DNA from: Azoarcus sp.
GTDB taxonomy: Bacteria; Pseudomonadota; Gammaproteobacteria; Burkholderiales; Rhodocyclaceae
DNA length: 64,000 bases
Direction of reading: 5' to 3'
Assembly (NCBI GenBank): GCA_030604735.1
Contig: JAUVVG010000004.1
Span: 1-64,000 of the forward strand
The notes below the pieces were generated by a model. It ran no database searches. It was not told the origin of the DNA and worked only from the letters and a program-made list of their open reading frames with translations. Below, one piece after another: positions 9,532-18,494 of the stretch (positions are counted from its first letter, which is position 1; each line of letters opens with the position of its first letter). The position numbers and the translations under genes are program-made.

Positions 9532-10260
9532 ATGGAGGCGGGCACCGTGGCGGATGACGTTCTGCGGGACGGTCGGTTGCAGGGCGGGGCGTCCGGCGGG
9601 TGGGCCGGGTCGGCGCGCGAGCAGATTCTGGAGCGGGTCCGGGGTGCGCTGGGGCGGACTTCGGAGAGTCGCGCGCGGGCCTTGGCCGACATCGCGGCGG
9701 CCCTGGTCGACCGCGGTCATGGCCCGCGTCCGCCGGCCGCTGCCGATCTGGTCGAGCGCTTCAAGCGCGAGTCGGCCCGGATGTCGAGCACGCTGGACAC
9801 GGTGACGAGTCTGCAGGCGGTGCCGGAGGCCGTGTCGCGCTATCTGGCGGCGCAGGGCTTGCCGCGCAGCGGGGTGGTTTGGCCAAGTCTCGCAGGGCTG
9901 GACTGGGCGCGGGCCGGGCTGACCCTGGAAGCGCGCGAGGCACGCGAGGGCGATCTGGTCGGTGTGACCGGCTGCTTTTGCGCAATGGCCGAGACCGGCA
10001 CGGTGATGACTTGTTCCGCGCCCGAGTCGCCCGCGACCGCCAGCCTGCTGCCCGAAACCCATGTGGTGGTAGTGCCCGCCACGCGGATCGTGCAGGGCAT
10101 GGAGGAGGCGTGGCAACTCGCCCGTGAGGAATACGGCATGGCACTGCCGCGGGCGGTCAATTTCATCTCGGGGCCGTCACGGACCGGCGATATCGAGATG
10201 AACATCGTATTGGGGGCGCACGGGCCGTATCGAGTGCATATCGTGATGGTCCGGGAGTGA
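9532..10260 (+). CDS. lutC: L-lactate oxidation complex subunit LutC (LUD domain)
   Basis: Third LutABC subunit. The C-terminal 150 residues are a typical LUD domain (GVTGCFCAMAETGTVM, LLPETHVVVV, NFISGPSRTGDIE). The helix REQILERVRGALG near residue 25 is where LutC proteins normally begin. The exact start is uncertain: ATG 9532 gives 242 residues, GTG 9469 would add 21 glycine/arginine-rich residues, and GTG 9547 would remove five. A 149-bp gap from lutB is longer than usual inside this operon and is GC-rich without visible signals. Confidence 0.88.
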   Translation: MEAGTVADDVLRDGRLQGGASGGWAGSAREQILERVRGALGRTSESRARALADIAAALVDRGHGPRPPAAADLVERFKRESARMSSTLDTVTSLQAVPEAVSRYLAAQGLPRSGVVWPSLAGLDWARAGLTLEAREAREGDLVGVTGCFCAMAETGTVMTCSAPESPATASLLPETHVVVVPATRIVQGMEEAWQLAREEYGMALPRAVNFISGPSRTGDIEMNIVLGAHGPYRVHIVMVRE

Positions 10261-10582
10261 GCCGCTTGTCGCCATGCGAACATGTAGACGACGAGGTCGG
10301 CGAAGGTGTTCGCGCAGATATCGGCGAAGATGCCGATTCCGCCCTGTCAGGGCGGGGTGTGATCGACCGCTGGCCGCGAACGCGTAGACCACGCGTAATT
10401 TTACGGATAGGTTCCGTCGGGCGGTTTCGCTAGAATTGGGTTATTTTAGCGATGTCTTATGGTTCGGCTGCAATTGTGGTCGTCACCGGACGGGATGTGT
10501 GGATAGCCGCCCTGGCTCGCGCCGGGGTTTTTTTCGTTGGGGATGATGTGGTCCGTCCCCCGTCAATCCGGAATGGAACGCC
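10261..10582 (+). promoter_or_regulatory. 322-bp gap between lutC and the first mrp operon
   Basis: No gene. It contains a 7-bp-arm GC hairpin (CCGCCCT/AGGGCGG, 10339-10355) without a T-run that may end lut transcripts. An AT-richer stretch at 10390-10450 has a -10-like TAGAAT at 10431-10436, and an intrinsic terminator lies at 10510-10534. The same core CGCTAGAATTG recurs upstream of argA at about 56117. Only 48 GC-rich bases separate the terminator from mrpA, so the mrp promoter probably lies before the terminator. Confidence 0.45.
10510..10534 (+). terminator. Intrinsic terminator in the leader of the first mrpA gene
   Basis: Seven-pair stem CCCTGGC/GCCGGGG (one T-G pair) with loop TCGC, followed at once by seven T residues. 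It reads on the plus strand and ends 48 bases before the mrpA ATG. It is either the end of a long lut transcript or a conditional attenuator of mrp. Confidence 0.7.
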
Positions 10583-13462
10583 ATGAGTCTGGCTTTTATC
10601 GTACTGCTGCCCTTTCTGGGGGCGGTTCTGCCGGCCCTGATGATTCGGGCCGGCCGCAATGCCTGTGCGATCGCGACCGGGGCGGTGACGCTGCTGGCGC
10701 TGGCGCTGCTGCTCGGCCATGCGCCGGCGGTCATGAAGGGCGAAGTGCTGTGGTACGGCTTCGACTGGGTGCCTTCGCTTGGGTTGAACATCCACTTCTT
10801 CCTGGATGGATTGGGCTTTCTGTTCGCGTCGCTGATCCTCGGCATCGGCCTGCTGATCATCGTCTATGCCCGGTTCTACCTCGCCAAGGAAGATCCGATG
10901 GGCAATTTCTACACCTATCTGCTGCTCTTCCAGGGCGCGATGGTGGGGATCGTCCTGTCGGACAACATCCTGCTGTTGCTGATTTTCTGGGAGCTGACCA
11001 GCCTGTCGTCGTTCCTGCTGATCGGGTTCTGGGGGCACCTGCCCGAGGGGCGCCAGGGTGCGCGGATGGCGCTGGCGGTGACCGGTGGCGGGGGGCTGAG
11101 CCTGATCGCCGGCATGCTGATCCTGGGCAACATTGCCGGTTCCTACGACCTGACCGAGATACTCGCCAGGACCGACGTGATCCAGGCCTCGCCCCTGTAT
11201 CTGCCTGCGCTGGTGTTGATCCTGGGTGGCTGTTTCGCCAAGAGCGCGCAGTTTCCGTTCCAGTTCTGGCTGCCGCATGCGATGGCGGCGCCGACCCCGG
11301 TGTCGGCCTACCTGCACTCGGCGACCATGGTCAAGGCTGGCCTGTTCCTGATGGCGCGGTTGTGGCCGGTGCTGGCCGGCACCGACGCGTGGTTCTACCT
11401 GGTGGCGACGACCGGGCTGGTGACCATGGTGGTCGGTGCCGGCATCGCCTTGTTCAAGGACGACCTGAAGGGGTTGCTGGCCTTCTCGACGGTGAGCCAC
11501 CTCGGGCTGGTCACCATGCTGCTCGGCCTCGGGTCGCCGATGGCGGCGGTGGCGGCGGTCTTCCACGTGATCAACCACGCGACCTTCAAGGCCGCGCTGT
11601 TCATGAACGCCGGCATCATCGACCACGAGGCCGGCACCCGCGACATCAAGCGCCTGGGCGGCCTGCTGTTCCTGATGCCGGTCACCGCGACGATGGCGAT
11701 GGTCGCGGCCGCCTCGATGGCCGGCATTCCCCCGCTGAACGGTTTCCTGTCCAAGGAGATGATGCTGGAGGAGGCGGGGCACACGGTCTGGTTCGGCCAG
11801 GGCTGGGTGTTCCCGGTGGTGGCGACGGTCGCGGCGATTTTCTCGGTCGCCTATTCCTTCCGCTACATCGTGCATGTGTTCTTCGGACCGAAGCGCGACG
11901 ATTACCCGGGCGCCCCGCATGATCCGCCGGCCGGATTATGGTTGCCGCCGGCGCTGCTGGTCGGGCTGGTGGTTGCGATCGGACTGTTCCCGGAGACCCT
12001 GGTCGGTCCGCTGGTGAGGGTGGTCGCGACCGCGGTCATAGGCGGGCCCCCGCCCGAGTTCCATTTGTCGCTGTGGCATGGCTTCACCCCGGCCTTGTTC
12101 ATGTCGGTGGCGGCGGTCGTGATCGGTCTGCTCGCGCTGGCGGGTTATCGCCGGGTGCGCGCGGTGTGGGCGGCCGGGCCGCATCCGGACGCCAAGGCGA
12201 TGTTCGACTGCCTGCTGGCATCCGTGGTCGCGGCCAGCCAGTGGATCACCCACGGCCTGCACAACGGCTCGCTGCAACGCTATCTCGCGATGATGCTCGG
12301 TGCGGCGGTGGTGCTGGGCGCCGGGGCCTTCTTCGGCGGTCCGCATCTGCCCGGTACCCGGGCGTTGCAGCCGGTGCCGCTGGCGGTGTGGGTGGTATGG
12401 CTGTTGCTGCTCGCGGCCTGCCTCGGCACCGTGATGCTGCACCGGCACCGCCTGCTCGCGGTGCTGGTGGTTGGGGTGGCCGGCCTGGTCGTGTCGGTCG
12501 GATTCATCTATCTGTCCGCGCCGGACCTGGCGATGACCCAGATCTCGGTCGAGGTCGGCACGGTGATCCTGATTCTGCTCGCGCTGTACTTTCTGCCCAA
12601 GCACACCCCGGTCGAGAGCCGCGACCCGCGTCGCTGGCGCGACGCCGTGCTTGCGTCCTTGGTCGGGCTGGGCGTCGGCGGGCTGAGCTGGGCGATGATG
12701 ACCCGCGACTTCGAGACCTTGTCCGGCTTTTACCTCGAGCAGTCGGTACCGGGCGGGGGCGGGACCAACGTGGTCAACGTGATCCTGGTCGATTTCCGAG
12801 GCTTCGATACCTTTGGCGAAATCATCGTGCTGGGGGTCGCGGCGCTGGCGATCTTCGCGTTGCTCGATGGCGCGGTGCGCGGCGACGCCGGTCGTCGCCT
12901 GAGTGCATGGCGACCGGAGTTCGCGCTGACCGCCGACCGCCACCCGATGATGATGGTGATCGCGACCCGGGTGATGTTGCCGCTGGCGCTGATCGTCGGC
13001 GCCTACATCTTCCTGCGCGGGCACAACATGCCGGGCGGGGGTTTCATCGCCGGTCTGGTGGTGTCGATCGCGCTGATCATGCAGTACATGGCGAGCGGCT
13101 TCGGCTGGGCGGCGCAGCGGATGCGGATCGACTATCACGCGTTCATCGGAGCCGGCGTGCTGATCGCCGCGGCGACCGGCATCTTCTCGATGTCGCTCGG
13201 TTATCCCTTCCTGACCAGCGCCTTCGACCATGTGCATCTGCCCATCGTCGGCGAGTTCGAGATCGCCAGCGCGATGAGCTTCGACACCGGCGTGTTCCTG
13301 GCCGTGGTCGGCGCGGTGATGCTGGCGCTGGCGAACTTGTCGCGCCTCGGACGGCGTGCCGGGCAGGCGCCGGTCAGCGAAAGCCCGATGGATATCGACC
13401 CTTCGACCGGTCGGCGCCGCAGCCGCGATCGCAATCGCGATCGCGTGATCAAGGGGAGTTGA
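10583..13462 (+). CDS. mrpA: Mrp antiporter subunit A fused to subunit B (operon 1)
   Basis: Largest membrane subunit of a seven-function Na+(K+)/H+ antiporter related to complex I NuoL. At 959 residues it is a fused MrpAB (PhaA-like). Residues about 1-790 are MrpA, with NuoL-type conserved Glu137 (FWELTSLSSF) and Lys220 (FAKSAQFPFQFWLP) and the PTPVSAYLHSATMVKAG block. The last 160 residues are MrpB (LRGHNMPGGGFIAGLVVS). The junction block NVVNVILVDFRGFDTFGE is intact, and a basic, Arg-rich tail ends the protein. The ATG at 10583 has a modest GGAA ribosome site. The mrpC start follows the stop by one base. Confidence 0.94.
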   Translation: MSLAFIVLLPFLGAVLPALMIRAGRNACAIATGAVTLLALALLLGHAPAVMKGEVLWYGFDWVPSLGLNIHFFLDGLGFLFASLILGIGLLIIVYARFYLAKEDPMGNFYTYLLLFQGAMVGIVLSDNILLLLIFWELTSLSSFLLIGFWGHLPEGRQGARMALAVTGGGGLSLIAGMLILGNIAGSYDLTEILARTDVIQASPLYLPALVLILGGCFAKSAQFPFQFWLPHAMAAPTPVSAYLHSATMVKAGLFLMARLWPVLAGTDAWFYLVATTGLVTMVVGAGIALFKDDLKGLLAFSTVSHLGLVTMLLGLGSPMAAVAAVFHVINHATFKAALFMNAGIIDHEAGTRDIKRLGGLLFLMPVTATMAMVAAASMAGIPPLNGFLSKEMMLEEAGHTVWFGQGWVFPVVATVAAIFSVAYSFRYIVHVFFGPKRDDYPGAPHDPPAGLWLPPALLVGLVVAIGLFPETLVGPLVRVVATAVIGGPPPEFHLSLWHGFTPALFMSVAAVVIGLLALAGYRRVRAVWAAGPHPDAKAMFDCLLASVVAASQWITHGLHNGSLQRYLAMMLGAAVVLGAGAFFGGPHLPGTRALQPVPLAVWVVWLLLLAACLGTVMLHRHRLLAVLVVGVAGLVVSVGFIYLSAPDLAMTQISVEVGTVILILLALYFLPKHTPVESRDPRRWRDAVLASLVGLGVGGLSWAMMTRDFETLSGFYLEQSVPGGGGTNVVNVILVDFRGFDTFGEIIVLGVAALAIFALLDGAVRGDAGRRLSAWRPEFALTADRHPMMMVIATRVMLPLALIVGAYIFLRGHNMPGGGFIAGLVVSIALIMQYMASGFGWAAQRMRIDYHAFIGAGVLIAAATGIFSMSLGYPFLTSAFDHVHLPIVGEFEIASAMSFDTGVFLAVVGAVMLALANLSRLGRRAGQAPVSESPMDIDPSTGRRRSRDRNRDRVIKGS

Positions 13463-13463
13463 G

Positions 13464-13886
13464 ATGGAGTTCATCGTGGCGAGCGCGATCGGCGTGATGA
13501 TGGCAGCAGGCGTCTACCTGGTGTTGCGGGCGCGGACCTTTCCGGTGGTGCTGGGCTTGTCGCTGATGACCTATGCGGTCAATGTGTTCCTGTTCGCGAC
13601 CGGGCGCTTGGCGGTCAATCTGCCCCCGGTTATCAGCGCGGAGGCGACCGGCTATACCGACCCCCTGCCGCAGGCCCTGGTGCTGACCGCGATCGTGATC
13701 TCGTTCGGGATGACCGCGGTGATCGTGGTCATGGCCTTGCGCAGTTATCTGGAGAGCGGGACCGACCATGTCGATCTCGACCATGCGACCCATGCCGGCG
13801 ATGTCGCCAGCTCCGACAACCCCGCTCGCGCCACGGCCACAGGCACCGACCGCGAGCGGGCCACCGGCGGGGGTAACCGATCATGA
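13464..13886 (+). CDS. mrpC: Mrp antiporter subunit C (operon 1)
   Basis: NuoK-like subunit with three membrane helices in the first 100 residues and the conserved block DPLPQALVLTAIVISFG. At 140 residues it has a short hydrophilic tail rich in Asp, Thr and Arg after about residue 100, longer than in Bacillus MrpC. The ATG lies one base after the mrpA stop, and its own stop overlaps the mrpD start as ATGA. Both indicate strict translational coupling. Confidence 0.92.
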   Translation: MEFIVASAIGVMMAAGVYLVLRARTFPVVLGLSLMTYAVNVFLFATGRLAVNLPPVISAEATGYTDPLPQALVLTAIVISFGMTAVIVVMALRSYLESGTDHVDLDHATHAGDVASSDNPARATATGTDRERATGGGNRS

Positions 13887-15403
13887 ATCATTGGCTGATC
13901 CTGCCCATTCTCGTGCCGGCGCTGATCGCGCCCTTGATCGCGCTGGCGATGCGCTACGACATCGTGCTGGCGCGCGTGTTCTCGGTGGCGTCCTCGGTGC
14001 TGCTGCTGGTCCTGTCGGTGATCTTGCTCGTGCTGGCGGGCGATGGCGACATCCTCACCTATTCGCTAGGCAACTGGGCGGCACCGTTCGGCATCGTGCT
14101 GGTGCTGGACCGCCTGTCGGCGATGCTGCTGGTGCTGACCGCGGTGCTCGGTTTGCTCGTGCTGCTCTACTCGCTCAACGGCTGGGACAAGCGCGGACGG
14201 CATTTCCATCCGATCTTCCAGTTTCAGCTGATGGGGATCAACGGCGCCTTCCTGACCGGAGATTTCTTCAACCTGTTCGTGTTCTTCGAGGTCTTGCTGA
14301 TCGCCTCTTATGGTTTGATGGTGCATGGCGGCGGGGCCGAGCGGGTCAAGGCCGGGGTGCAGTACGTGATCGTGAACCTGGTCGGGTCGTCGGTGTTCCT
14401 GATCGCGGTCGGTTTGATCTACAGCGTGACCGGCACCTTGAACATGGCCGACCTGGCCTCGCGGGTGGCCGAGGTTCCCCCGGCCGACCAGGCCTTGCTG
14501 CGCACCGGGGCGCTGCTGTTGTTGCTGGTGTTCGCGATCAAGGCGGCGCTGGTGCCGGTGCAGTTCTGGCTGCCCGGCACCTACGCCAATGCGGCGGCGC
14601 CGGTGGCGGCCTTGTTCGCGATCATGACCAAGGTCGGGGCCTACTCGATCATCCGGATGTACACGCTGGCCTTCGGCGACAAGGCCGGCGACCTCGCCTG
14701 GCTGGCCGCGCCCTGGCTGTTGCCGGCGGCCTTGGTGACGCTGGTGCTGGGCATGCTGGGCGTACTCGCGTCGCGGGCGCTGGCGCAGATGGTCAGCTTC
14801 GCGGTGATCGGGTCCATGGGTACGCTGCTGGTGGCGGTGTCCTTGTTCACGCCGGGCGCGATGTCGGCGGCGCTGTTCTATTTGCTGCACTCGACGCTGG
14901 CCGCGGCGGCGCTGTTCCTGATCGTCGGCCTGATCGCCGAGCGTCGGGCCGATCGGGTGGATGCCATCGTGGTCGCGCCGCGTTTCGCCCAGATGGGCCT
15001 GCTCGCCAGCCTGTTCTTTCTCGGCGCGATCGCGATCACCGGCATGCCGCCCCTGTCCGGCTTCGTCGGCAAGCTGTTGATCCTGGATAACGCACGCCAC
15101 AGCATCGCCGCGGTGTGGGTCTGGAGTGCGATCCTGATCACCTCGCTGATCGCGATCGTCGGCTTCGCTCGGGCCGGCAGCACGGTATTCTGGAAAAGCG
15201 GATCGGTGGAAGGCATGCTGCGGGTCAGACGCCTGATGCCCTCGGCGCTGCCACTGGTCGCGGTGGGCTTTCTGATGGCGGGCACGGTGATGCTGACAGT
15301 GTTCGCCGGGCCGCTGACCCAATACATGGACGAGACCGCGATGCAGATCTTCACCCCGTCGCTGTACATCGAGGCCGTGCTAGGCCCGGGCTGGAGGGAA
15401 TGA
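13883..15403 (+). CDS. mrpD: Mrp antiporter subunit D (operon 1)
   Basis: Second NuoL/M/N-like proton channel subunit, 506 residues and about 14 membrane helices. The functionally essential glutamate is Glu136 in FFEVLLIASYG (Glu137 in Bacillus MrpD). The lysine helix FAIKAALVPVQFWLPGTYA and the later ITGMPPLSGFVGKLLI are present. The start overlaps the mrpC stop (ATGA), and the stop overlaps the mrpE start in the same way. Confidence 0.94.
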   Translation: MNHWLILPILVPALIAPLIALAMRYDIVLARVFSVASSVLLLVLSVILLVLAGDGDILTYSLGNWAAPFGIVLVLDRLSAMLLVLTAVLGLLVLLYSLNGWDKRGRHFHPIFQFQLMGINGAFLTGDFFNLFVFFEVLLIASYGLMVHGGGAERVKAGVQYVIVNLVGSSVFLIAVGLIYSVTGTLNMADLASRVAEVPPADQALLRTGALLLLLVFAIKAALVPVQFWLPGTYANAAAPVAALFAIMTKVGAYSIIRMYTLAFGDKAGDLAWLAAPWLLPAALVTLVLGMLGVLASRALAQMVSFAVIGSMGTLLVAVSLFTPGAMSAALFYLLHSTLAAAALFLIVGLIAERRADRVDAIVVAPRFAQMGLLASLFFLGAIAITGMPPLSGFVGKLLILDNARHSIAAVWVWSAILITSLIAIVGFARAGSTVFWKSGSVEGMLRVRRLMPSALPLVAVGFLMAGTVMLTVFAGPLTQYMDETAMQIFTPSLYIEAVLGPGWRE

Positions 15404-15930
15404 CGGTGGCCGGAAAACGAATCAAGGACGAGCGCAGCTTCATGCAGCGCTGGCTGCCGCACCCGCTGCTGTCGGTGGTGCTGGTGCTGGTATGGATGCT
15501 GCTGCTCAACAGCTTCACCATGGGGGGGTTGGTGATGGGGATGCTGCTCGGCATCGTGATCCCCATCATCACCAGCAGCTTCTGGCCGGAGCGCCCGCCG
15601 ATCCGTGCCTATGGCCGGGCCTTCGCCTTCATGGTGCTGGTTGCCCGCGACGTGGTGGTCGCGAACATCCATGTCGCGCGACTGATCCTGTTCAAACCGG
15701 CCGATCAGTTGCGCACCCGCTGGGTGACCGTGCCGCTGGAGCTGACCTCGCCCGAAGCGATCACGGTGCTGGCCGGCACGATCACGATGACGCCGGGCAC
15801 GGTCAGTAGCGACCTCTCCGCCGATGGGCGCAGTCTGCTGGTGCATTGCCTGGACGCGCCGGACGCCGAGGAGGCGGTGTTGGAGATGAAGACGCGCTAC
15901 GAGACGCGACTGAAGAGGATATTCCCGTGA
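15400..15930 (+). CDS. mrpE: Mrp antiporter subunit E (operon 1)
   Basis: Small subunit needed for assembly and stability of the complex, 176 residues. It has two or three N-terminal helices, the motif RDVVVANIHVARL, and the conserved threonine-proline motif TITMTPGTVSSDL near residue 130. The ATG at 15400 overlaps the mrpD stop. A longer open frame from 15115 is only a shadow over mrpD. After it the operon has an unusual 130-bp gap before mrpF. Confidence 0.91.
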   Translation: MTVAGKRIKDERSFMQRWLPHPLLSVVLVLVWMLLLNSFTMGGLVMGMLLGIVIPIITSSFWPERPPIRAYGRAFAFMVLVARDVVVANIHVARLILFKPADQLRTRWVTVPLELTSPEAITVLAGTITMTPGTVSSDLSADGRSLLVHCLDAPDAEEAVLEMKTRYETRLKRIFP

Positions 15931-16060
15931 GTCGTCGTTCGACCCCGGTTTGGGGAGGAGTCGGCCGGGCAGGTGGCCGCTTGGCGCTGCGGTCAGGAGC
16001 ACGTGCAGGAGCAGGCGATCTTTCGTTGACGGGCGCGCGGAGCGAATCGAGGTGTTGCAG

Positions 16061-16330
16061 ATGATTGAATACGCACTTGTCTTTGGGTTTTTTGCGGTGT
16101 CTTTGGCGCTGCTGCTGAACCTGTGGCGGCTGGTGGCCGGCCCGACCCTGATGGATCGGGTGCTCGCGGTCGATACCATGGTGATCAACGTGATCGCCCT
16201 GGTCATCCTTTTCGGGATTCAATACACCACCACCACCTATTTCGAGGCCGCGCTGCTGTTGGCGATGTTCGGCTTCATCTCCACGGTCGCCTACTGCCGC
16301 TTCGTGATGCGCGGCGACATCATCGAGTGA
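16061..16330 (+). CDS. mrpF: Mrp antiporter subunit F (operon 1)
   Basis: Three-helix subunit of 89 residues. It has the conserved aspartate in GPTLMDRVLAVD (equivalent to Bacillus Asp32, needed for ion movement). ATG 16061 is chosen because GAGGTG precedes it and the hydrophobic first helix starts there; the upstream in-frame extension to 15950 is Arg/Gly-rich and non-conserved. Ten bases separate its stop from mrpG. Confidence 0.9.
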   Translation: MIEYALVFGFFAVSLALLLNLWRLVAGPTLMDRVLAVDTMVINVIALVILFGIQYTTTTYFEAALLLAMFGFISTVAYCRFVMRGDIIE

Positions 16331-16340
16331 GGGGAGGGTC

Positions 16341-16748
16341 ATGAACTTTCTGTTCGAGTTCGTCATTTCATCGCTGATCGTGCTCGGTGGCATCTTCGTT
16401 CTGGTCGGGTCGATCGGCCTGATCAAGTTGCCCGACCTGATGACCCGGCTGCATGCGCCGACCAAGGCGACCACGCTCGGTCTGGGTGGCGCGCTGGGGG
16501 CGTCGATGCTTTACTTCCTGTGGGGGGAGGGCACCCTGTCGATTCACGAGGTGCTGATCAGCGTGTTCCTGTTCCTGACCGCGCCGGTGACCGCCCACTT
16601 CATCGCCAAGGCGCACTTGCACCTGAACCGCGATACCATCCGTCAGGAATTGTCGCCGACCGGCCGAGACCATGGCTGGAGCACCTTCGACACCGTGCCC
16701 AAGGAGGCTGCCGAAGCCGGCAAGGCGATCGATCAGCCGCGAGGCTGA
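16341..16748 (+). CDS. mrpG: Mrp antiporter subunit G (operon 1)
   Basis: Three-helix MrpG of 135 residues with the signature [22 protein letters not shown] and a C-terminal cytoplasmic tail ([15 protein letters not shown] onward) that may face partners. It is the last gene of the first operon. The pseudouridine synthase starts only 35 bp later in the same direction, so it may be co-transcribed. Confidence 0.91.
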   Translation: MNFLFEFVISSLIVLGGIFVLVGSIGLIKLPDLMTRLHAPTKATTLGLGGALGASMLYFLWGEGTLSIHEVLISVFLFLTAPVTAHFIAKAHLHLNRDTIRQELSPTGRDHGWSTFDTVPKEAAEAGKAIDQPRG

Positions 16749-16783
16749 AACCCGAACACGCGGGAAACCGCACTGGAATTGTC

Positions 16784-18337
16784 ATGACCGATAAACGCCG
16801 GGAACTCGACGAGACGTCGAACCCCAATCCGGATTCCGCGCAGGACGGCGCGCAGCCGGGTACGCCCGAGCAGCGTCGCAAGCTGGGCGTCCGCAAGACC
16901 GACGCCGACGCCGACGCGCCGGCCGGTGCTGCCCGTCGCGGGCTGCGCACCCGCTTCAAGCCGGAAGGCCTCAAGCCGGTCAAGCGACCGCCCAAGCGCA
17001 CAAGCCGTGATGCGGCGCCCGAAGCGGGCGCGGAGGCGCGTCGCAGCAGCGATTCGAGCCGGCGCAGCCCTCGTCCGGTGGAGCGTGACGGTGAATCGGC
17101 ACGTCGTGGTCGAGAGGGCGGTGCTCGCAGCAGCGAGGCCGACCCTCGCAAAGGCGAGTCGGATCCTCGCCGCGGCGAAAGAGCGTCTTCCAGTAGCGAC
17201 CGGGATCGTCGTGGTGTAGATCCGACGCGTCGCGGTGGTAACAAGGACGACCGTGGTGGCCTGCCGGGCCGCGACGGCGCGGCAAGGCGTGGCGGTGTCG
17301 AGCCGGCGCGTCGTGAGGGTGATAGGGACGGCCGCGGGGGGGCGTCGGGTCGCGATGGCGAATCGATGCGCCGTAGCCGGGACGCGGCACCTCGTGCGGA
17401 TGAGGCGAGAAATCGCAGTGGAGAACGGGGCCGTCGTGATGCCGGTCCCGGTCCCGGCCCCGCTTTCAGCCCAGGACCGCGCCTTGACAGGTCTGATCGC
17501 GGCGATTCGGCCGGCCATGCCCGCAAACCGTCTCCGCCGCGGCAGGCGCCGCTGAAGCGAGACGTCAAGCCGCGGGCGGCAGAGCGCTTGGTCGCCGACG
17601 ACGCATCGCAGGAGGGTGTGCGCTTGTCCAAGGTCATGGCCGAGCGTGGCCTGTGCTCGCGTCGTGAGGCGGATGCGATCATCGAACGGGGTTGGGTATT
17701 CGTCGATGGCCGCCGTGTCAGCGAGCTGGGCGTACGGATCGACCCGGCTGCGGTGATCGAGCTCGCCCCCGAGGCCGAGGAGCGTCAGGCGCGGCAGGTC
17801 ACCATGCTGCTGCACAAGCCGGTCGGCTATGTATCCGGCCAGCCGGAGCCCGGTTATGAGCCGGCGGTCGCGCTGATCGGGCCGGATAACCAGTTCGATG
17901 TCGATACGGCTCAGCGTTTTCACCATTCACAACTGAGGGGACTGGCGCCGGCTGGTCGACTGGACATCGACTCCACCGGCTTGTTGGTGCTGACCCAGAA
18001 TGGCCGGATCGCGCGCCAGTTGATCGGCGAGGATTCCAAGATCGACAAGGAGTATCTGGTCCGGGTCGAGGGCGAACTCGACGACCAAGGCCTGGCCTTG
18101 CTCAATCATGGCCTGGAACTGGACGGACGCAAGCTTCGCCCGGCCACGGTCGAGTGGGTCAATGACGATCAGTTACGCTTCGTGTTGCGCGAGGGGCGCA
18201 AGCGTCAGATCAGGCGGATGTGCGAACTGGTCGGGCTGAGGGTGATCGGCCTGAAGCGGGTCAGGATCGGCCGGGTCAAGCTGGGCGACCTGCCCTTGGG
18301 GCAGTGGCGCTTTCTGCGGGCGGACGAACGCTTCTGA
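16784..18337 (+). CDS. rRNA pseudouridine synthase (RluB/RluF-like) with long low-complexity N-terminal tail
   Basis: Isomerises a uridine in 23S rRNA to pseudouridine. The protein has 517 residues. An S4 RNA-binding domain starts near 279 ([19 protein letters not shown]), followed by the RsuA/RluB/E/F catalytic domain with the Asp in [14 protein letters not shown] and the [12 protein letters not shown] block. Residues 1-275 are disordered and dominated by Arg, Ser, Asp and Gly in repeats such as [17 protein letters not shown]. Charged tails occur in this family, but this one is as long as the enzyme. It starts at ATG 16784, 35 bp after mrpG. The pairing motif looks more RluF-like than RluB-like, so I leave the symbol open. 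Confidence 0.88.
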   Translation: MTDKRRELDETSNPNPDSAQDGAQPGTPEQRRKLGVRKTDADADAPAGAARRGLRTRFKPEGLKPVKRPPKRTSRDAAPEAGAEARRSSDSSRRSPRPVERDGESARRGREGGARSSEADPRKGESDPRRGERASSSSDRDRRGVDPTRRGGNKDDRGGLPGRDGAARRGGVEPARREGDRDGRGGASGRDGESMRRSRDAAPRADEARNRSGERGRRDAGPGPGPAFSPGPRLDRSDRGDSAGHARKPSPPRQAPLKRDVKPRAAERLVADDASQEGVRLSKVMAERGLCSRREADAIIERGWVFVDGRRVSELGVRIDPAAVIELAPEAEERQARQVTMLLHKPVGYVSGQPEPGYEPAVALIGPDNQFDVDTAQRFHHSQLRGLAPAGRLDIDSTGLLVLTQNGRIARQLIGEDSKIDKEYLVRVEGELDDQGLALLNHGLELDGRKLRPATVEWVNDDQLRFVLREGRKRQIRRMCELVGLRVIGLKRVRIGRVKLGDLPLGQWRFLRADERF

Positions 18338-18494
18338 CGTCCGTCTCCGCAGTCTCGGCGAAGTAGCCTTCCAGCGGGCAGAGTCGGCCGGCCGGGCAGT
18401 CGTGCTCGCGGGCACATTCCTGTTGGGTTTCATCGAGCAAGACCATTTCGTGGACCGCATCGCAGCGTCCGATCGGGGAATCGAAGAAGCTCAT
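18276..18494 (-). CDS. Small four-cysteine protein of unknown function
   Basis: A 72-residue product starting [20 protein letters not shown], with Cys at 11, 27, 33 and 39 arranged C-x15-C-x5-C-x5-C, a possible zinc or Fe-S ligand set. Support for a real gene is the perfect AAGGAG ribosome site seven bases before ATG 18494 and a compact, non-repetitive N-terminal half. The Pro/Ala/Arg-rich last 20 residues overlap the 3' end of the pseudouridine synthase on the opposite strand by 62 bp, so they are under another constraint. I recall similar short cysteine proteins in Chromatiales but cannot name a family. Confidence 0.68.
   Translation of the reverse strand: MSFFDSPIGRCDAVHEMVLLDETQQECAREHDCPAGRLCPLEGYFAETAETDVRSVRPPAESATAPRAGRPA

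Noticed and set aside
10457-13474. Long minus-strand open frames opposite the mrp genes (also 14066-16206 and 18651-21689)
   Set aside because: They are Gln/His/Arg/Gly-rich mirror translations of GC-rich codons, show no domain, and lie wholly opposite well-conserved Mrp genes.
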